Assembly (NCBI RefSeq): GCF_004565475.1
Contig: NZ_SRHX01000001.1
Coordinates: forward strand, 62,001-126,000
DNA: 64,000 bases
Origin: Lonepinella koalarum
Lineage (GTDB): Bacteria; Pseudomonadota; Gammaproteobacteria; Enterobacterales; Pasteurellaceae
Direction: 5' to 3'
Shown: piece after piece, positions 19,889 to 30,400 of the stretch
How positions within the stretch are numbered: position 1 is the first letter of the stretch
How the letters are laid out: every line of letters starts with the position of its first letter
Notes under the pieces: generated by a model
Databases searched by the model: none
What the model saw: the letters and a program-made list of their open reading frames with translations, nothing else
What the model was told of the DNA's origin: nothing
Translations under genes and position numbers: made by a program

Positions 19889-19952
19889 GTAGGGGCGTAT
19901 TGCATACGCCCAAAAAAGATCGAGCAATAGGGCGTATGCAATACGCCCCTAC
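19889..19952. repeat. REP/BIME-like palindromic element
   Basis: A perfect 23-bp inverted repeat: left arm 19889-19911, right arm 19930-19952, with an 18-nt spacer. Each arm is itself nearly palindromic (GGGCGTAttgcaTACGCCC), so a cloverleaf is possible. It sits between the divergent genes glmU and anmK and resembles dispersed intergenic repeats. Confidence 0.85.
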
Positions 19953-19968
19953 AAAATGAGAATAAATA

Positions 19969-21081
19969 ATGCAACCTCAATACTATATCGGCATAATGTC
20001 TGGCACCAGCCTTGATGGTGTAGATCTCGTTTTAATGAATTTTAGCAAGAATCCACCAGCCATCGTCGCTTGTAATTTCATACCGATGCCCGAAAAAATT
20101 CGACAAAAAATCACCGCACTTGTGCAATCGGGACAAACCAGTTTGCAAGATTTGGGCGAGCTAGATCATCAACTGGGGGGACTTTATGCCGATTGTGTCA
20201 ATCAATTTCTTGCTAAACTGCGGTTAAAATCGGAACAGATTTTAGCCATTGGCTGTCACGGTCAAACCGTTTGGCATTCGCCTAATTCAACTGATCCTTT
20301 TACTATGCAAATTGGCGATATGAATATTGTTGTCGCTCAAACGGGTATCACCACTGTTGGTGATTTTCGCCGTAAAGATATGGCAGTGGGCGGGCAAGGT
20401 GCGCCACTGGTACCCGCCTTTCATCAGGCAATGTTAAGTACACCTGATAAGCTAAGAGTGATTTTAAATATCGGTGGAATGAGTAATATTTCCGTGCTCA
20501 ATCCAACTTGTCCAACTATCGGCTATGATGTCGGCGTGGGTAATACGCTGTTAGACGGTTGGATTGAAAAACATCAAGGCAAACGTTACGATAAAAATGG
20601 TGCTTGGGCTGCCAGTGGACAAGTCGATCAGGGCTTATTGACAGATTTATTAGACGAGCCTTTTTTTAGCCAAGCACCGCCGAAAAGTACAGGGCGAGAG
20701 CTATTTAATTTAGCTTGGCTAGAAAAAAAATTGCAAAAACACACCGCACTTTCACCGCAAGATGTGCAACGCACATTACTTGAATTTACCGTACAAGGTA
20801 TAGCGAATGAGCTACTCACACTAGAAAAAACAGGTTTGCCTTGTGAATTATTGGTTTGTGGCGGTGGAGCGAAAAATCCATTAATTATGCAACGTTTAAC
20901 CAATTTATTGCCAATTTGGTTTGTTACTACAACTCATGATGTAGGCTTTGATGTGGACTATATGGAAGCTGCCGCCTTTGCGTGGTTGGCTTATCAACGC
21001 ATAAACAATTTACCGAGCAACTTGCCTGCGGTCACGGGGGCAAAAAGTGCGGTGAGTTTAGGGGTAATTTTTCCAAAATAG
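19969..21081 (+). CDS. anmK: Anhydro-N-acetylmuramic acid kinase
   Basis: Phosphorylates and opens 1,6-anhydroMurNAc released in cell-wall turnover. The 370-aa product begins [21 protein letters not shown] with the GTSLDG nucleotide motif, and includes [13 protein letters not shown] and the [12 protein letters not shown] segment of the sugar-kinase fold. It is followed after 9 nt by murQ, giving a two-gene MurNAc recycling operon. Confidence 0.96.
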   Translation: MQPQYYIGIMSGTSLDGVDLVLMNFSKNPPAIVACNFIPMPEKIRQKITALVQSGQTSLQDLGELDHQLGGLYADCVNQFLAKLRLKSEQILAIGCHGQTVWHSPNSTDPFTMQIGDMNIVVAQTGITTVGDFRRKDMAVGGQGAPLVPAFHQAMLSTPDKLRVILNIGGMSNISVLNPTCPTIGYDVGVGNTLLDGWIEKHQGKRYDKNGAWAASGQVDQGLLTDLLDEPFFSQAPPKSTGRELFNLAWLEKKLQKHTALSPQDVQRTLLEFTVQGIANELLTLEKTGLPCELLVCGGGAKNPLIMQRLTNLLPIWFVTTTHDVGFDVDYMEAAAFAWLAYQRINNLPSNLPAVTGAKSAVSLGVIFPK

Positions 21082-22002
<921 letters not shown>

Positions 22003-22020
22003 AAATACATTATAAGTATA

Positions 22021-22049
22021 TTGAGAATTATTTTTATTTGATCTAATAT
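22021..22049 (+). promoter_or_regulatory. efe operon promoter with candidate Fur box
   Basis: TTGAGA (22021-22026) and TAATAT (22044-22049) are 17 nt apart. TGAGAATTATTTTTA (22022-22036) matches 12 of 15 positions of the Fur core TGATAATnATTATCA and overlaps the -35 box, the right place for iron-dependent repression. Confidence 0.7.
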
Positions 22050-22097
22050 AGCCACGATGTTTCATCTTAATCTTCATCTCAATCAAGGAGAACTTAT

Positions 22098-22910
22098 ATG
22101 CGTTTAAAATTTATTGCAGCACTGATTTCAAGTTTACTTCTATCTACCCCAGCTATGGCAGCAGATTTATCAAAAGAAACAAAAGATTATAAAGATTTTG
22201 TAGTCGCTCAGATTGATGAACTTGTGACACATACTGAATCTTTTGTTGATGCATTAAAAGCCGGTGATGTGGAAAAAGCTAAAGCTATTTATCCGCAAGC
22301 TCGTATGTATTATGAACGTTCCGAGCCGATTGCGGAAAGTTTTGGTGATTTAGACCCACGTATTGATGCCCGTCTTGCGGACTTAGAAGAAGAAGGCAAA
22401 GGGGAAAAAGATTGGTCTGGTTTCCACAAAATTGAAAAAGTATTATGGGAACAAAATACTACCAAAGGCACGGAAGAAACTGCCGATCAGTTACTCAAAG
22501 ACGTAAAAGAGTTGCGTGCTAAAATTCCAACAGCCGAAGTCACACCAGAGTTAATGATTACTGGTGCAGTAGATTTATTAAATGAAGTTTCCACCAGTAA
22601 AGTGACGGGTGAAGAAGATATTTTCTCTAAAACGGATTTATATGATTTTAAAGCCAATATTGAAGGGGCAGAAAAAATCTATGAATTATTCAAACCTGAA
22701 TTATTGAAAAAAGATGCTAAATTAAGTGCAAAAATCGAGCAACATTTCAAAGAAGTAAATGATTTATTGCAAACCTATAATAGATCAACCAGCGGTTATG
22801 ACTATGTGCCATACAATACCTTAACCGAAAAAGACACCAAAGCCCTTGCAGAAGCGGTCAACAAATTGGGTGAACCATTGGCTCAATTAGGTGTTCTCTT
22901 AGAGAAATAA
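22098..22910 (+). CDS. efeO: Periplasmic iron-uptake protein EfeO
   Basis: Periplasmic component of the EfeUOB ferrous iron importer, carrying the EfeO/M75 imelysin-like domain. The 270-aa precursor has a signal peptide with a cleavage site after AMA (about residue 21). The GFHKIEKVLWEQ segment contains the HxxE motif thought to bind metal. It heads a three-gene operon. There is no N-terminal cupredoxin domain, so it is the short form. Confidence 0.88.
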   Translation: MRLKFIAALISSLLLSTPAMAADLSKETKDYKDFVVAQIDELVTHTESFVDALKAGDVEKAKAIYPQARMYYERSEPIAESFGDLDPRIDARLADLEEEGKGEKDWSGFHKIEKVLWEQNTTKGTEETADQLLKDVKELRAKIPTAEVTPELMITGAVDLLNEVSTSKVTGEEDIFSKTDLYDFKANIEGAEKIYELFKPELLKKDAKLSAKIEQHFKEVNDLLQTYNRSTSGYDYVPYNTLTEKDTKALAEAVNKLGEPLAQLGVLLEK

Positions 22911-22924
22911 CAGACGAGGTCACA

Positions 22925-24130
22925 ATGAGTCATACCAATAATGCTCGTCGTGATTTTTTAAAGAGTAGTGTTATCATCGGTGCTGGCCTCACGATGGGGT
23001 TAGCGGCTGGCACCGCTTATTCTTTGGAACCACGTACAAAAATTACCATAGAAAATATTTATCCTTTTTTTAACCCTCATCAACAAGGCATCACTTCCCC
23101 AGCACAACATCATATTTATTTTATTGTGCTTGATTTACATAGCCAAGATGTCGACGAAATTCACCAAATGTTTAAAACATGGACGGAATACAGTCGCCAA
23201 TTAACACAAGGTAAAAACGTACAAACCTATAGTCAAAATGGCTATGTTCCTGCAGTTGACACGGGCGAAGCAGATAGCCTAAATCCGTATAATTTAACGC
23301 TTACTTTTGGTGTCAGCCCAAGTTTCTTTACTAAATTAGGCATTGAGAAAGCTAAACCAGCCGAATTAGTTGATTTACCGCATTTTCCACGTGATCAACT
23401 GAAAGCGGAATTTACAGGCGGTGATATTTGTATTCAAGCTTGTGCAGATGATCCGCAAGTGGCATTTCATGCGGTGCGAAATTTAGTCCGTGTTGCCCGT
23501 TCAGAAATTACCATGCGTTGGAGCCAATCAGGGTTTAATTCTTTTGAAGGTACGGATACGCCACGCAATCTGTTCGGTTTCCGTGACGGTACGGGGAATC
23601 CGCAGGGAGAAGAACTGGATAAAACCGTATGGTATGAGGGTAATAACTGGCTGAAAGGAGGTTCATTCCTAGTGGTGCGTAAGATTCAGATGTTCTTGGA
23701 AACTTGGGATCGTACCAACTTAAACGAACAACAGCATACTTTTGGTCGTCATCGTGATTCGGGGGCGGCTTACGGTCAGAAAAAAGAATTTGATCCCGTT
23801 GATTTAGACAAAAAAGATGCCAATGGTCAGCCGGTTGTACCGGAAGATTCTCATATGCACCTTGCTCATAAAACTGGGTTAAAAATGTTACGTCGATCGT
23901 TTTCTTATTCTAGCGGTATCGATTCGCGTACCGGGCAATTTGATGCAGGATTATTGTTTATCTCTTATCAAAAAGACCCACAACAATTTATTACCATTCA
24001 AAATAAGTTAGGTAATATTGATAAAATGAACGAGTACATTACCCATATTGGCAGTGGACTGTTCGCTTGTTTCGCAGGAGTAAAAGATGAAAATGACTAT
24101 TTGGGTAAAGCCCTTTTTGAAGCCCTTTAA
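22925..24130 (+). CDS. efeB: Dye-decolourising heme peroxidase EfeB (Tat-exported)
   Basis: Periplasmic DyP-type peroxidase of the Efe system. The 401-aa precursor begins with a twin-arginine signal (RRDFLK at residues 8-13, then a hydrophobic stretch). The DyP motif GFRDGTGNPQG supplies the catalytic Asp, and the heme-proximal region appears as HRDSGAAYGQ. It follows efeO by 14 nt and overlaps the next gene by 44 nt. Confidence 0.92.
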   Translation: MSHTNNARRDFLKSSVIIGAGLTMGLAAGTAYSLEPRTKITIENIYPFFNPHQQGITSPAQHHIYFIVLDLHSQDVDEIHQMFKTWTEYSRQLTQGKNVQTYSQNGYVPAVDTGEADSLNPYNLTLTFGVSPSFFTKLGIEKAKPAELVDLPHFPRDQLKAEFTGGDICIQACADDPQVAFHAVRNLVRVARSEITMRWSQSGFNSFEGTDTPRNLFGFRDGTGNPQGEELDKTVWYEGNNWLKGGSFLVVRKIQMFLETWDRTNLNEQQHTFGRHRDSGAAYGQKKEFDPVDLDKKDANGQPVVPEDSHMHLAHKTGLKMLRRSFSYSSGIDSRTGQFDAGLLFISYQKDPQQFITIQNKLGNIDKMNEYITHIGSGLFACFAGVKDENDYLGKALFEAL

Positions 24131-24743
24131 ATTGAGTTTATTATTAGGCTTATGTTTCTCTACTTCGGCTTATGCCAAAGTGGAATTGGGAGCGTTATTT
24201 GTGCATTTATCGGATGCCTTGTCCGCAGTTAAAAAAGAAAATAGCGAACAAGCCAAAAACGATTTACGAACTTTGCAACAAGAATTTAATGCCATTCCAA
24301 CCCATAATTCAGAAGCGGGTAAAGAAACCAGTAAAGCACTTGAAACCGCTATTGCTAACCCAACTTTAGCTAATGTAGAACAAATTTCTAAAGATCTTTA
24401 TGCGTTTGAGCAAGAGCAAAACCCAGTGGATCATGATAAAAATCGTCAGAAATTTGCTGAGCAAGTGCTCCCTACTTTGCAAGACTTAGAACAAGTTTTT
24501 GCCAGTAAAAATATTGAACAAATTCGAACCAAGTTCCATCGTTTTGGTGCCACTTGGGGGGCGAATGAATTATCCATGCGTGGAGCCAGTTTAAGCCATT
24601 ATGGCAAAATGGAAACCGCGATGTCCTTATTCCGTAGTGCCATGCAAGCGAATCCAGCCAATTATGAACAAATGGAACAGCAGCTAGCAATATTGAAGAA
24701 TACGGTGGATGATTTTATAGGGAATAGTAAAGCTGCTCAGTAA
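24087..24743 (+). CDS. FTR1-family N-terminal periplasmic domain, permease missing
   Basis: A 218-aa secreted helical protein with a signal peptide ending STSAYA (about residue 30). The segment GATWGANELSMRGASLSHYGKM and the helical repeats resemble the N-terminal extracytoplasmic domain of long FTR1/EfeU iron permeases. In those, several membrane helices with REXXE motifs follow; here the ORF stops at residue 218 with no membrane segment after the signal and runs into a terminator. It may be a truncated permease or a stand-alone partner of a permease encoded elsewhere. It overlaps efeB by 44 nt. Confidence 0.65.
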   Translation: MKMTIWVKPFLKPFKLSLLLGLCFSTSAYAKVELGALFVHLSDALSAVKKENSEQAKNDLRTLQQEFNAIPTHNSEAGKETSKALETAIANPTLANVEQISKDLYAFEQEQNPVDHDKNRQKFAEQVLPTLQDLEQVFASKNIEQIRTKFHRFGATWGANELSMRGASLSHYGKMETAMSLFRSAMQANPANYEQMEQQLAILKNTVDDFIGNSKAAQ

Positions 24744-24758
24744 GAACTTGAATTAATG

Positions 24759-24795
24759 AAAAAGTGCGATTAAAAATTATTTATCGCACTTTTTT
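24759..24795. terminator. Bidirectional terminator, efe operon / waaC
   Basis: Perfect 12-bp stem AAAAAGTGCGAT / ATCGCACTTTTT between converging genes. The arms are one base off the uptake signal. It overlaps the last codons of waaC. Confidence 0.8.
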
Positions 24796-25751
24796 GTTTT
24801 AAATGATTTTTGTAATTGTTCTAATACATCTTCTACACAAATTTCTACCATAGAACCTTTATGCAAATAATATTGATTTTTACCATAACAACCAATTAAT
24901 TTCGGATTTGTCGCACCGTATAAAGTAATATTGGGGACATCTAATGCAGCAGTTAAATGAGCTAAACCAGTGTCAACTGACACCACGGCTTTGGCATTGG
25001 CAAGTTGCTGAGCCAATTCCGTTAAGCTAGATTTTGGCAATACCAGCATATTTGGTAAGCCTTGTGCAATCCATTCTGCCCGTTGTTTTTCTTTTTCATT
25101 GCCCCAAGGTAGGCGAACTTCCAGATCAAGTGAGGTGATTTTTTCGGCTAATTTTTTCCACTCGCTATCCAGCCAATGTTTATCTGCTCTGGTGGTAGCG
25201 TGAACAAAAATGATATAAGGCTTGCTTGAATAGGATTGTTGAAAATGTTGAACAATACCATAATCCCCTTTGCTTTCGGGCAAGGCGTAACCTAAAGATT
25301 GTGCAAACAATTGGCGAATTCGCTCTACCGCATGTTGTTGATAGTCAATAGCAAAGGTTTTATCGTAAAAGCAACTGGCTAAGGGTTCACGAATAGATTT
25401 TCGATCGTAACCGAATTTTTCGCCCCGAGCTAAACGGGTGGCGAACAACGCACTTTTGATTAACCCCTGTGCATCAATCACCGCATCATATCGATGAGCT
25501 TGTAATTGTTGTTTGTAGGCGTGCCATTGTTGGTAGGTTTGTTTAGTGAATAACTGCTTCCGCCAGCGGCGAATCGCAATCGGGATGACCTGATTGACTG
25601 CCGAATGCCAAGCAGGAATTTCCGCAAAATTTTCTTCCACCACCCAATCAAATTGCACATTACCTAACGCCTTTTGAGCATCGGTTAAGGCTGGCAAACA
25701 ATGCAATACATCGCCAAGCGAAGAAGTTTTGATGATACAGATTTTAGCCAT
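24777..25751 (-). CDS. waaC: LPS heptosyltransferase I
   Basis: Adds the first heptose to Kdo in the LPS inner core. The 324-aa product is a GT-B glycosyltransferase (family 9): N-terminal KTSSLGDVLHCLPALTDA, RDAQGLIK-like VIDAQGLIKSAL, and the C-terminal donor site VVSVDTGLAHLTAALDVPN followed by LYGATNP. It is the last gene of a waaF-HEPN-waaC operon and overlaps the preceding HEPN gene by 8 nt. Confidence 0.92.
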   Translation of the reverse strand: MAKICIIKTSSLGDVLHCLPALTDAQKALGNVQFDWVVEENFAEIPAWHSAVNQVIPIAIRRWRKQLFTKQTYQQWHAYKQQLQAHRYDAVIDAQGLIKSALFATRLARGEKFGYDRKSIREPLASCFYDKTFAIDYQQHAVERIRQLFAQSLGYALPESKGDYGIVQHFQQSYSSKPYIIFVHATTRADKHWLDSEWKKLAEKITSLDLEVRLPWGNEKEKQRAEWIAQGLPNMLVLPKSSLTELAQQLANAKAVVSVDTGLAHLTAALDVPNITLYGATNPKLIGCYGKNQYYLHKGSMVEICVEDVLEQLQKSFKTKKCDK

Positions 25752-26175
25752 TGCGTTGCTCTAATTGGTGCAATAACGCCTGACTACTTGCCAAAAAATC
25801 ACTCACCGAACCGCACACTTGATGGGCTTTCTCTTCGTCATAGGTGTGCGAAGTAATATTTCGCATTTTGCGATACTCAAACCAATTTTCTACGCTATCA
25901 ATCAGCCCTTTCTCGCCCGCTAATCGCAACAGATCACGGAAATTACTTTGGTCAATTTCATCAGGACTGAGTGCATCTTGTTCTAACTGCCGTTTCAGCA
26001 TTTTAATACTCAGCTCATACACAAACTCAAAATTCTGAATCAACCCTGCGATAAGCGTATTCTGCACTTCGGTTTCTTGTTGCTCAAACCACAGCTTATT
26101 TGACACAATCTCATTAGCAGATTGCAAAGCAATAATGGCTTTTTGTAAGCTAGAAATATCCAATTTATTGGTCAT
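25744..26175 (-). CDS. HEPN-domain protein of the HI0074 family (orphan)
   Basis: A 143-aa helical protein of the nucleotidyltransferase substrate-binding/HEPN family typified by H. influenzae HI0074. FEFVYELSIKMLKRQLE and the RNITSH segment give the HEPN RX4-6H motif. Such proteins normally pair with an adjacent small MNT nucleotidyltransferase (HI0073 type), forming a toxin-antitoxin pair; no such gene is beside it here. It sits between waaF and waaC with a 10-nt gap and an 8-nt overlap, so it is in the LPS transcript. Confidence 0.85.
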   Translation of the reverse strand: MTNKLDISSLQKAIIALQSANEIVSNKLWFEQQETEVQNTLIAGLIQNFEFVYELSIKMLKRQLEQDALSPDEIDQSNFRDLLRLAGEKGLIDSVENWFEYRKMRNITSHTYDEEKAHQVCGSVSDFLASSQALLHQLEQRNG

Positions 26176-26185
26176 ATTCCCCCCC

Positions 26186-27304
26186 TTAATTAGCCAACAA
26201 CGGCATTAATTTTTCCAATACCATCTCAGGCGTAATATCAATCAAACTCTGATGATACCCCTCCGCACTGTCTGCCCCTTTGCGGATTTTAATTAAGCCA
26301 CCTTTAATCAAGCGAATAATCACCGCTTTATCGGATAACGGTGGCGTATATTCTGGACTAGTCGGTCCATAAACCGCCACTAACGGACGACCAACCGCTG
26401 CCGCAATGTGCATTAATCCACTGTCATTCGTCACCATTGCCGTACAATCCGCAATCAAATCCACCGCTTGATTGAGTTCCGTTTGCCCTGCGAGATTGAC
26501 ACAATAGTGTTGCAACGATTCAGGTAAACTTAAACGAATTTGCTCACCCACTTCCACATCTTTATTAGACCCAAACAGACGAATACTATAACCCTGCTCA
26601 ATCAGCCTTTCCGCTAATTTAGCATAATGATAATGCGGCCAACGTTTGGCAGGACCAAATTCCGCTCCAGGGCAAAAACCAATGGCAGGGCGATTTTCCG
26701 CCAGAGCAAATTGTGCGGTGCTAAATTCCGTAGGAATTTCAACGTTGCTTGCAACGGGGGCGAAGCCCCGAACAATTCCATTAGGAATTGTGAGTAATAT
26801 TTCTTTGGTTTTTTGCACCGCACTTTCGTCAACGGTTAAATACGGTGTTGGAATATTTAAATTTTGAGCTGTTGGAATTTTCCCTTTTTCATACCCTAAC
26901 GCCACATAACGCTGCACCATCATTGGGTAATCGTGTTTATTGGATCGTAAATCATTTAACAAGCAATAACGGCTTTCCCCTTTCCAACCACGACGAACAG
27001 GGATTTTAGCGAATAACGGAATAAATGCTGATTTCAACGAGTTAGGCAATACAATCGCCAGATCATATTGATTTCGTAAGGATTTACCAATTTTATAACG
27101 TTCCCCCAGTGAAAACGCCCCGTGACCAATGGGCATAGTCAATGCTTGACGCACTTCAGGCATCCGAGCCAACAACGGCTTACACCAATTCGGCGCAAGT
27201 ACATCAATTTGGCAATCGGGATATTGCTGTTTTAAGGTTTGATACAGGCTATGCGACATCATCATATCGCCAACCCATGATGGGGCAATGATTAGGATAT
27301 TCAT
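26186..27304 (-). CDS. waaF: LPS heptosyltransferase II, with in-frame insertion
   Basis: Transfers the second heptose of the LPS inner core. The 372-aa GT-B enzyme begins MNILIIAPSWVGDMMMSHSLY and contains GFCPGAEFGPAKRWPHYHYAKLAERL and the donor site TNDSGLMHIAAAVGRP. As I recall it, the H. influenzae protein is about 346 aa; the extra residues here lie in the linker between the two Rossmann domains and come from a hairpin-rich insert (26723-26791). The reading frame stays open, so it is probably functional. Confidence 0.92.
   Translation of the reverse strand: MNILIIAPSWVGDMMMSHSLYQTLKQQYPDCQIDVLAPNWCKPLLARMPEVRQALTMPIGHGAFSLGERYKIGKSLRNQYDLAIVLPNSLKSAFIPLFAKIPVRRGWKGESRYCLLNDLRSNKHDYPMMVQRYVALGYEKGKIPTAQNLNIPTPYLTVDESAVQKTKEILLTIPNGIVRGFAPVASNVEIPTEFSTAQFALAENRPAIGFCPGAEFGPAKRWPHYHYAKLAERLIEQGYSIRLFGSNKDVEVGEQIRLSLPESLQHYCVNLAGQTELNQAVDLIADCTAMVTNDSGLMHIAAAVGRPLVAVYGPTSPEYTPPLSDKAVIIRLIKGGLIKIRKGADSAEGYHQSLIDITPEMVLEKLMPLLAN
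26723..26791. repeat. Four tandem hairpins inserted in waaF coding sequence
   Basis: A 69-bp block (23 codons) consists almost wholly of four perfect hairpins: AAATTCC-gta-GGAATTT, GTTGC-tt-GCAAC, GGGGC-gaa-GCCCC and ACAATTCC-atta-GGAATTGT. It encodes the waaF linker residues not found in remembered homologues. It behaves like a palindromic mobile repeat that landed in frame. Confidence 0.7.
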
Positions 27305-27406
27305 AGTTTTTTGCTTTGTAACGAAATTTATTTCATTTTAAACAAAAAATTTATTTATGCGATAAAATCTTCAATTTTCTTTTAAATTTTTAGCTTGCTT
27401 GTTAGA

Positions 27407-30400
27407 ATGGAAATACTTGACAAATCAAAAACAGTACAAATAATGAACAGCACAGCACAGCACAGCACAGCACAGCACAGCACAGCACAGCACAGCACAG
27501 CACAGCACAGCACAGCACAGCACAGCACAGCACAGCTTACCAATCTAATTTCTAAACTCAAGGAAATTTTTCAAATAAATCAACCCGATTTAGATTTCGG
27601 TATTTACCGCATTTTAAATTCTCGCTCAAAAGAAATCGCCGATTATTTAGACCGCACTTTACCTGCTCAAATTAAAAACGCCTTGCGTTCGGACGTAACA
27701 CAAGAAACCGCCGTCTATAATCACCTATACGAGTTTTTCTCACGCTATTACGACAGTGGCGATTTTGTGAGCCTACGCCGTTATAAGGGCAACACCTACG
27801 CCATTCCCTACGCGGGCGAAGAAGTGATGTTGCACTGGGCGAATAAAGACCAGTATTACACCAAATCAGGCGAGAATTTCAGCAATTACGCCTTTTATCT
27901 GGCAGACGACAAACGCGTGCAATTTCGCCTTGTGGAAGCCGACACCAACAAAGACAACCGCAAAGATAACGAGCAAAAACGCCTGTTTGTGTTGTCCGAA
28001 CAGCCGATTGTTGAGACGGCAGAAAATCTCGTTATCCCCTTTGAATACAAAGCCTTAGGCAAAAACGACAAGCAAGCCGATTATATTGACCAAGCGGTGG
28101 AACAGCTCAAATCGCACCCCTTTGCCAACGCCGTGTGGCAAGAACTTTTCCGCCTTGCCCCCACCGAAAAAGACGCAAAACGCACCTTATTAAAAAAATA
28201 TTTGCAGGATTACACCACAAAAAACACTGCCGATTATTTTATCCATAAAAATCTCGGTGCGTTTTTAACGGGCGAGCTGGATTTTTATATTAAAAATGAA
28301 GTGATGAATCTTGATGATATTCAAACCGAAACCGCCTTTGCCGAGATTGAGCAGAATTTGCAGCTGATTAAAATCTTTAAACAAGTCGCCCAAGAGATTA
28401 TCGCCTTTTTGGCACAATTAGAAGATTTTCAAAAGAAACTGTGGCTGAAAAAGAAATTTGTAACCGCCGTGCATTATTTGGTTACGCTGGATAAATTGCC
28501 CGATACACTTGCCGAAACTGCCCTAAAAAATGAACAGCAAATAAAACAGTGGCAAACTTTGTTTAATGTGGACGCAAGCGGTGAAAATTTGCAAAATCTT
28601 CGCCAAAAAGCACCGCACTTAGTGGTGGATACCAGTTTGTTTGCTGCCGATTTTCAGGCTGCCGTACTCAAACAAATAGACGATTTAGACCACCAAACAG
28701 ACGGCGTGTTAATTCATTCGGATAATTTCCAAGCCTTAAATTTATTACAAGCCCGATATAAAGAACAGGTGAAATGTATTTATATTGATCCGCCGTATAA
28801 TACAGGGGAAGATGATTTCCTTTACAAAGATAATTACCAAAGTTCAAGCTGGCTTTCTATGTTTGAGTGTCGTTTGGCATTATCAAAAACATATTTAAAT
28901 TCAGAAGGATTTTTAGTTTGCCATATGGACGAACACGAACATTTATCGTTGGAATGGTTAATAAAACAAATTTTTAATAACGGAGATATGGGTAAGCTAA
29001 TTTGGGATAAACGCAATCCAAAAGGCGATGCCAAAGGTATTGCAACACAGCACGAATATGTTCATTTTGCCACAAAAAACATTTCAAATTTAGATGATGA
29101 ATGTGCGTTTGTTCGTAATAAATTCAATGCTGAAAATATGTTAAGAAAAGCAGAATTGTTAATTAAAAAATATGGTGTTTCTGAACAATCAAAAAGTGAG
29201 TTTAAAAAATGGATTAGAGAAAATAATGAATTGAGTGGGGGCGAAAGAGCTTATAATCAAATTGATGAAAATGGTGATGTATATCGTGCTGTGTCAATGG
29301 CTTGGCCCAATAAGAAAAAAGCACCTGATGAATATTTTATTCCCTTAATTCACCCAAAAACTAAAAAACCTTGTCCTGTTCCTGCTCGTGGTTGGAGAAA
29401 TCCGCCTAAAACAATGAATGAACTTTTAGAAAAAAATCTTATTTTATTTGGAGATGATGAAACAACTATTCCAAATCGTAAATATCTATTAAAAGAAAAT
29501 CTAACGGAAAATGTACCTTCACTTTACTATATGGCAGGAAGTGATGACGAATTATTCAATAATTTAGGTATTCAATTTGAAAATCCTAAACCTATAAAAG
29601 CAGCACAATATTTTATTTCTACAACAGCAAGAAATTATAACTCAACAATCCTAGACTACTTCGCAGGTTCAGGCACAACCGCTCACGCCGTCATCAACCT
29701 AAACCGTGAAGACGGCGGCAAACGCCACTATATTTTGGTAGAACAAGGCGAATATTTTGATACGGTGCTCAAACCACGCATACAAAAAGTGATTTTCGCC
29801 GAAAACTACAAAGACGGCAAACCGCAAGCGGATAATTCAGGCAGCTTTAACGGCGTTTCGCAACTGGTAAAAGTCTTAAAATTAGAAAGCTATGAAGACA
29901 CGCTCAATAACCTTGAACTCAAAAAAGTGGCAACCGATTTATTTAGCCCAAAAGTGCAACAAGATTATTTATTGCATTATATGCTCGATGTAGAAAGCCG
30001 TGATTCCTTATTAAACAGCGATCATTTTGCCAAACCGTTTGATTATCAGCTTAATATCACCACCACTTCCGCAGGGGCGTACGCACCGCAAGGCATTGAT
30101 TTAGTGGAAACTTTTAATTATCTCATCGGCTTAAAAGTGGCACACATTGACGACAACCGAGCGCGTAGCATAGTCGCCGTTACAGGCACAATGCCCAACG
30201 GCGAACAGGCGTTTATTCTCTGGCGAGATTGCGAAAAAGTGGGCTATGCCGAACTTAACCGCTATTTAGAAAGCCGCTCCATCAACCCTGCCGACAGCGA
30301 ATATCAAGTGGTGTATATCAACGGCGACCATAATGTGCCAACGGTATTTGCCGATAGCGATGATGTGGTGCGAACCTTAAAAGTGCGTCAAATTGAAACG

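Noticed and set aside
27447-27536. Tandem repeats that might suggest a CRISPR array
   Set aside because: The unit is five bases with no spacers, inside a coding frame; it is a simple sequence repeat, not a CRISPR.
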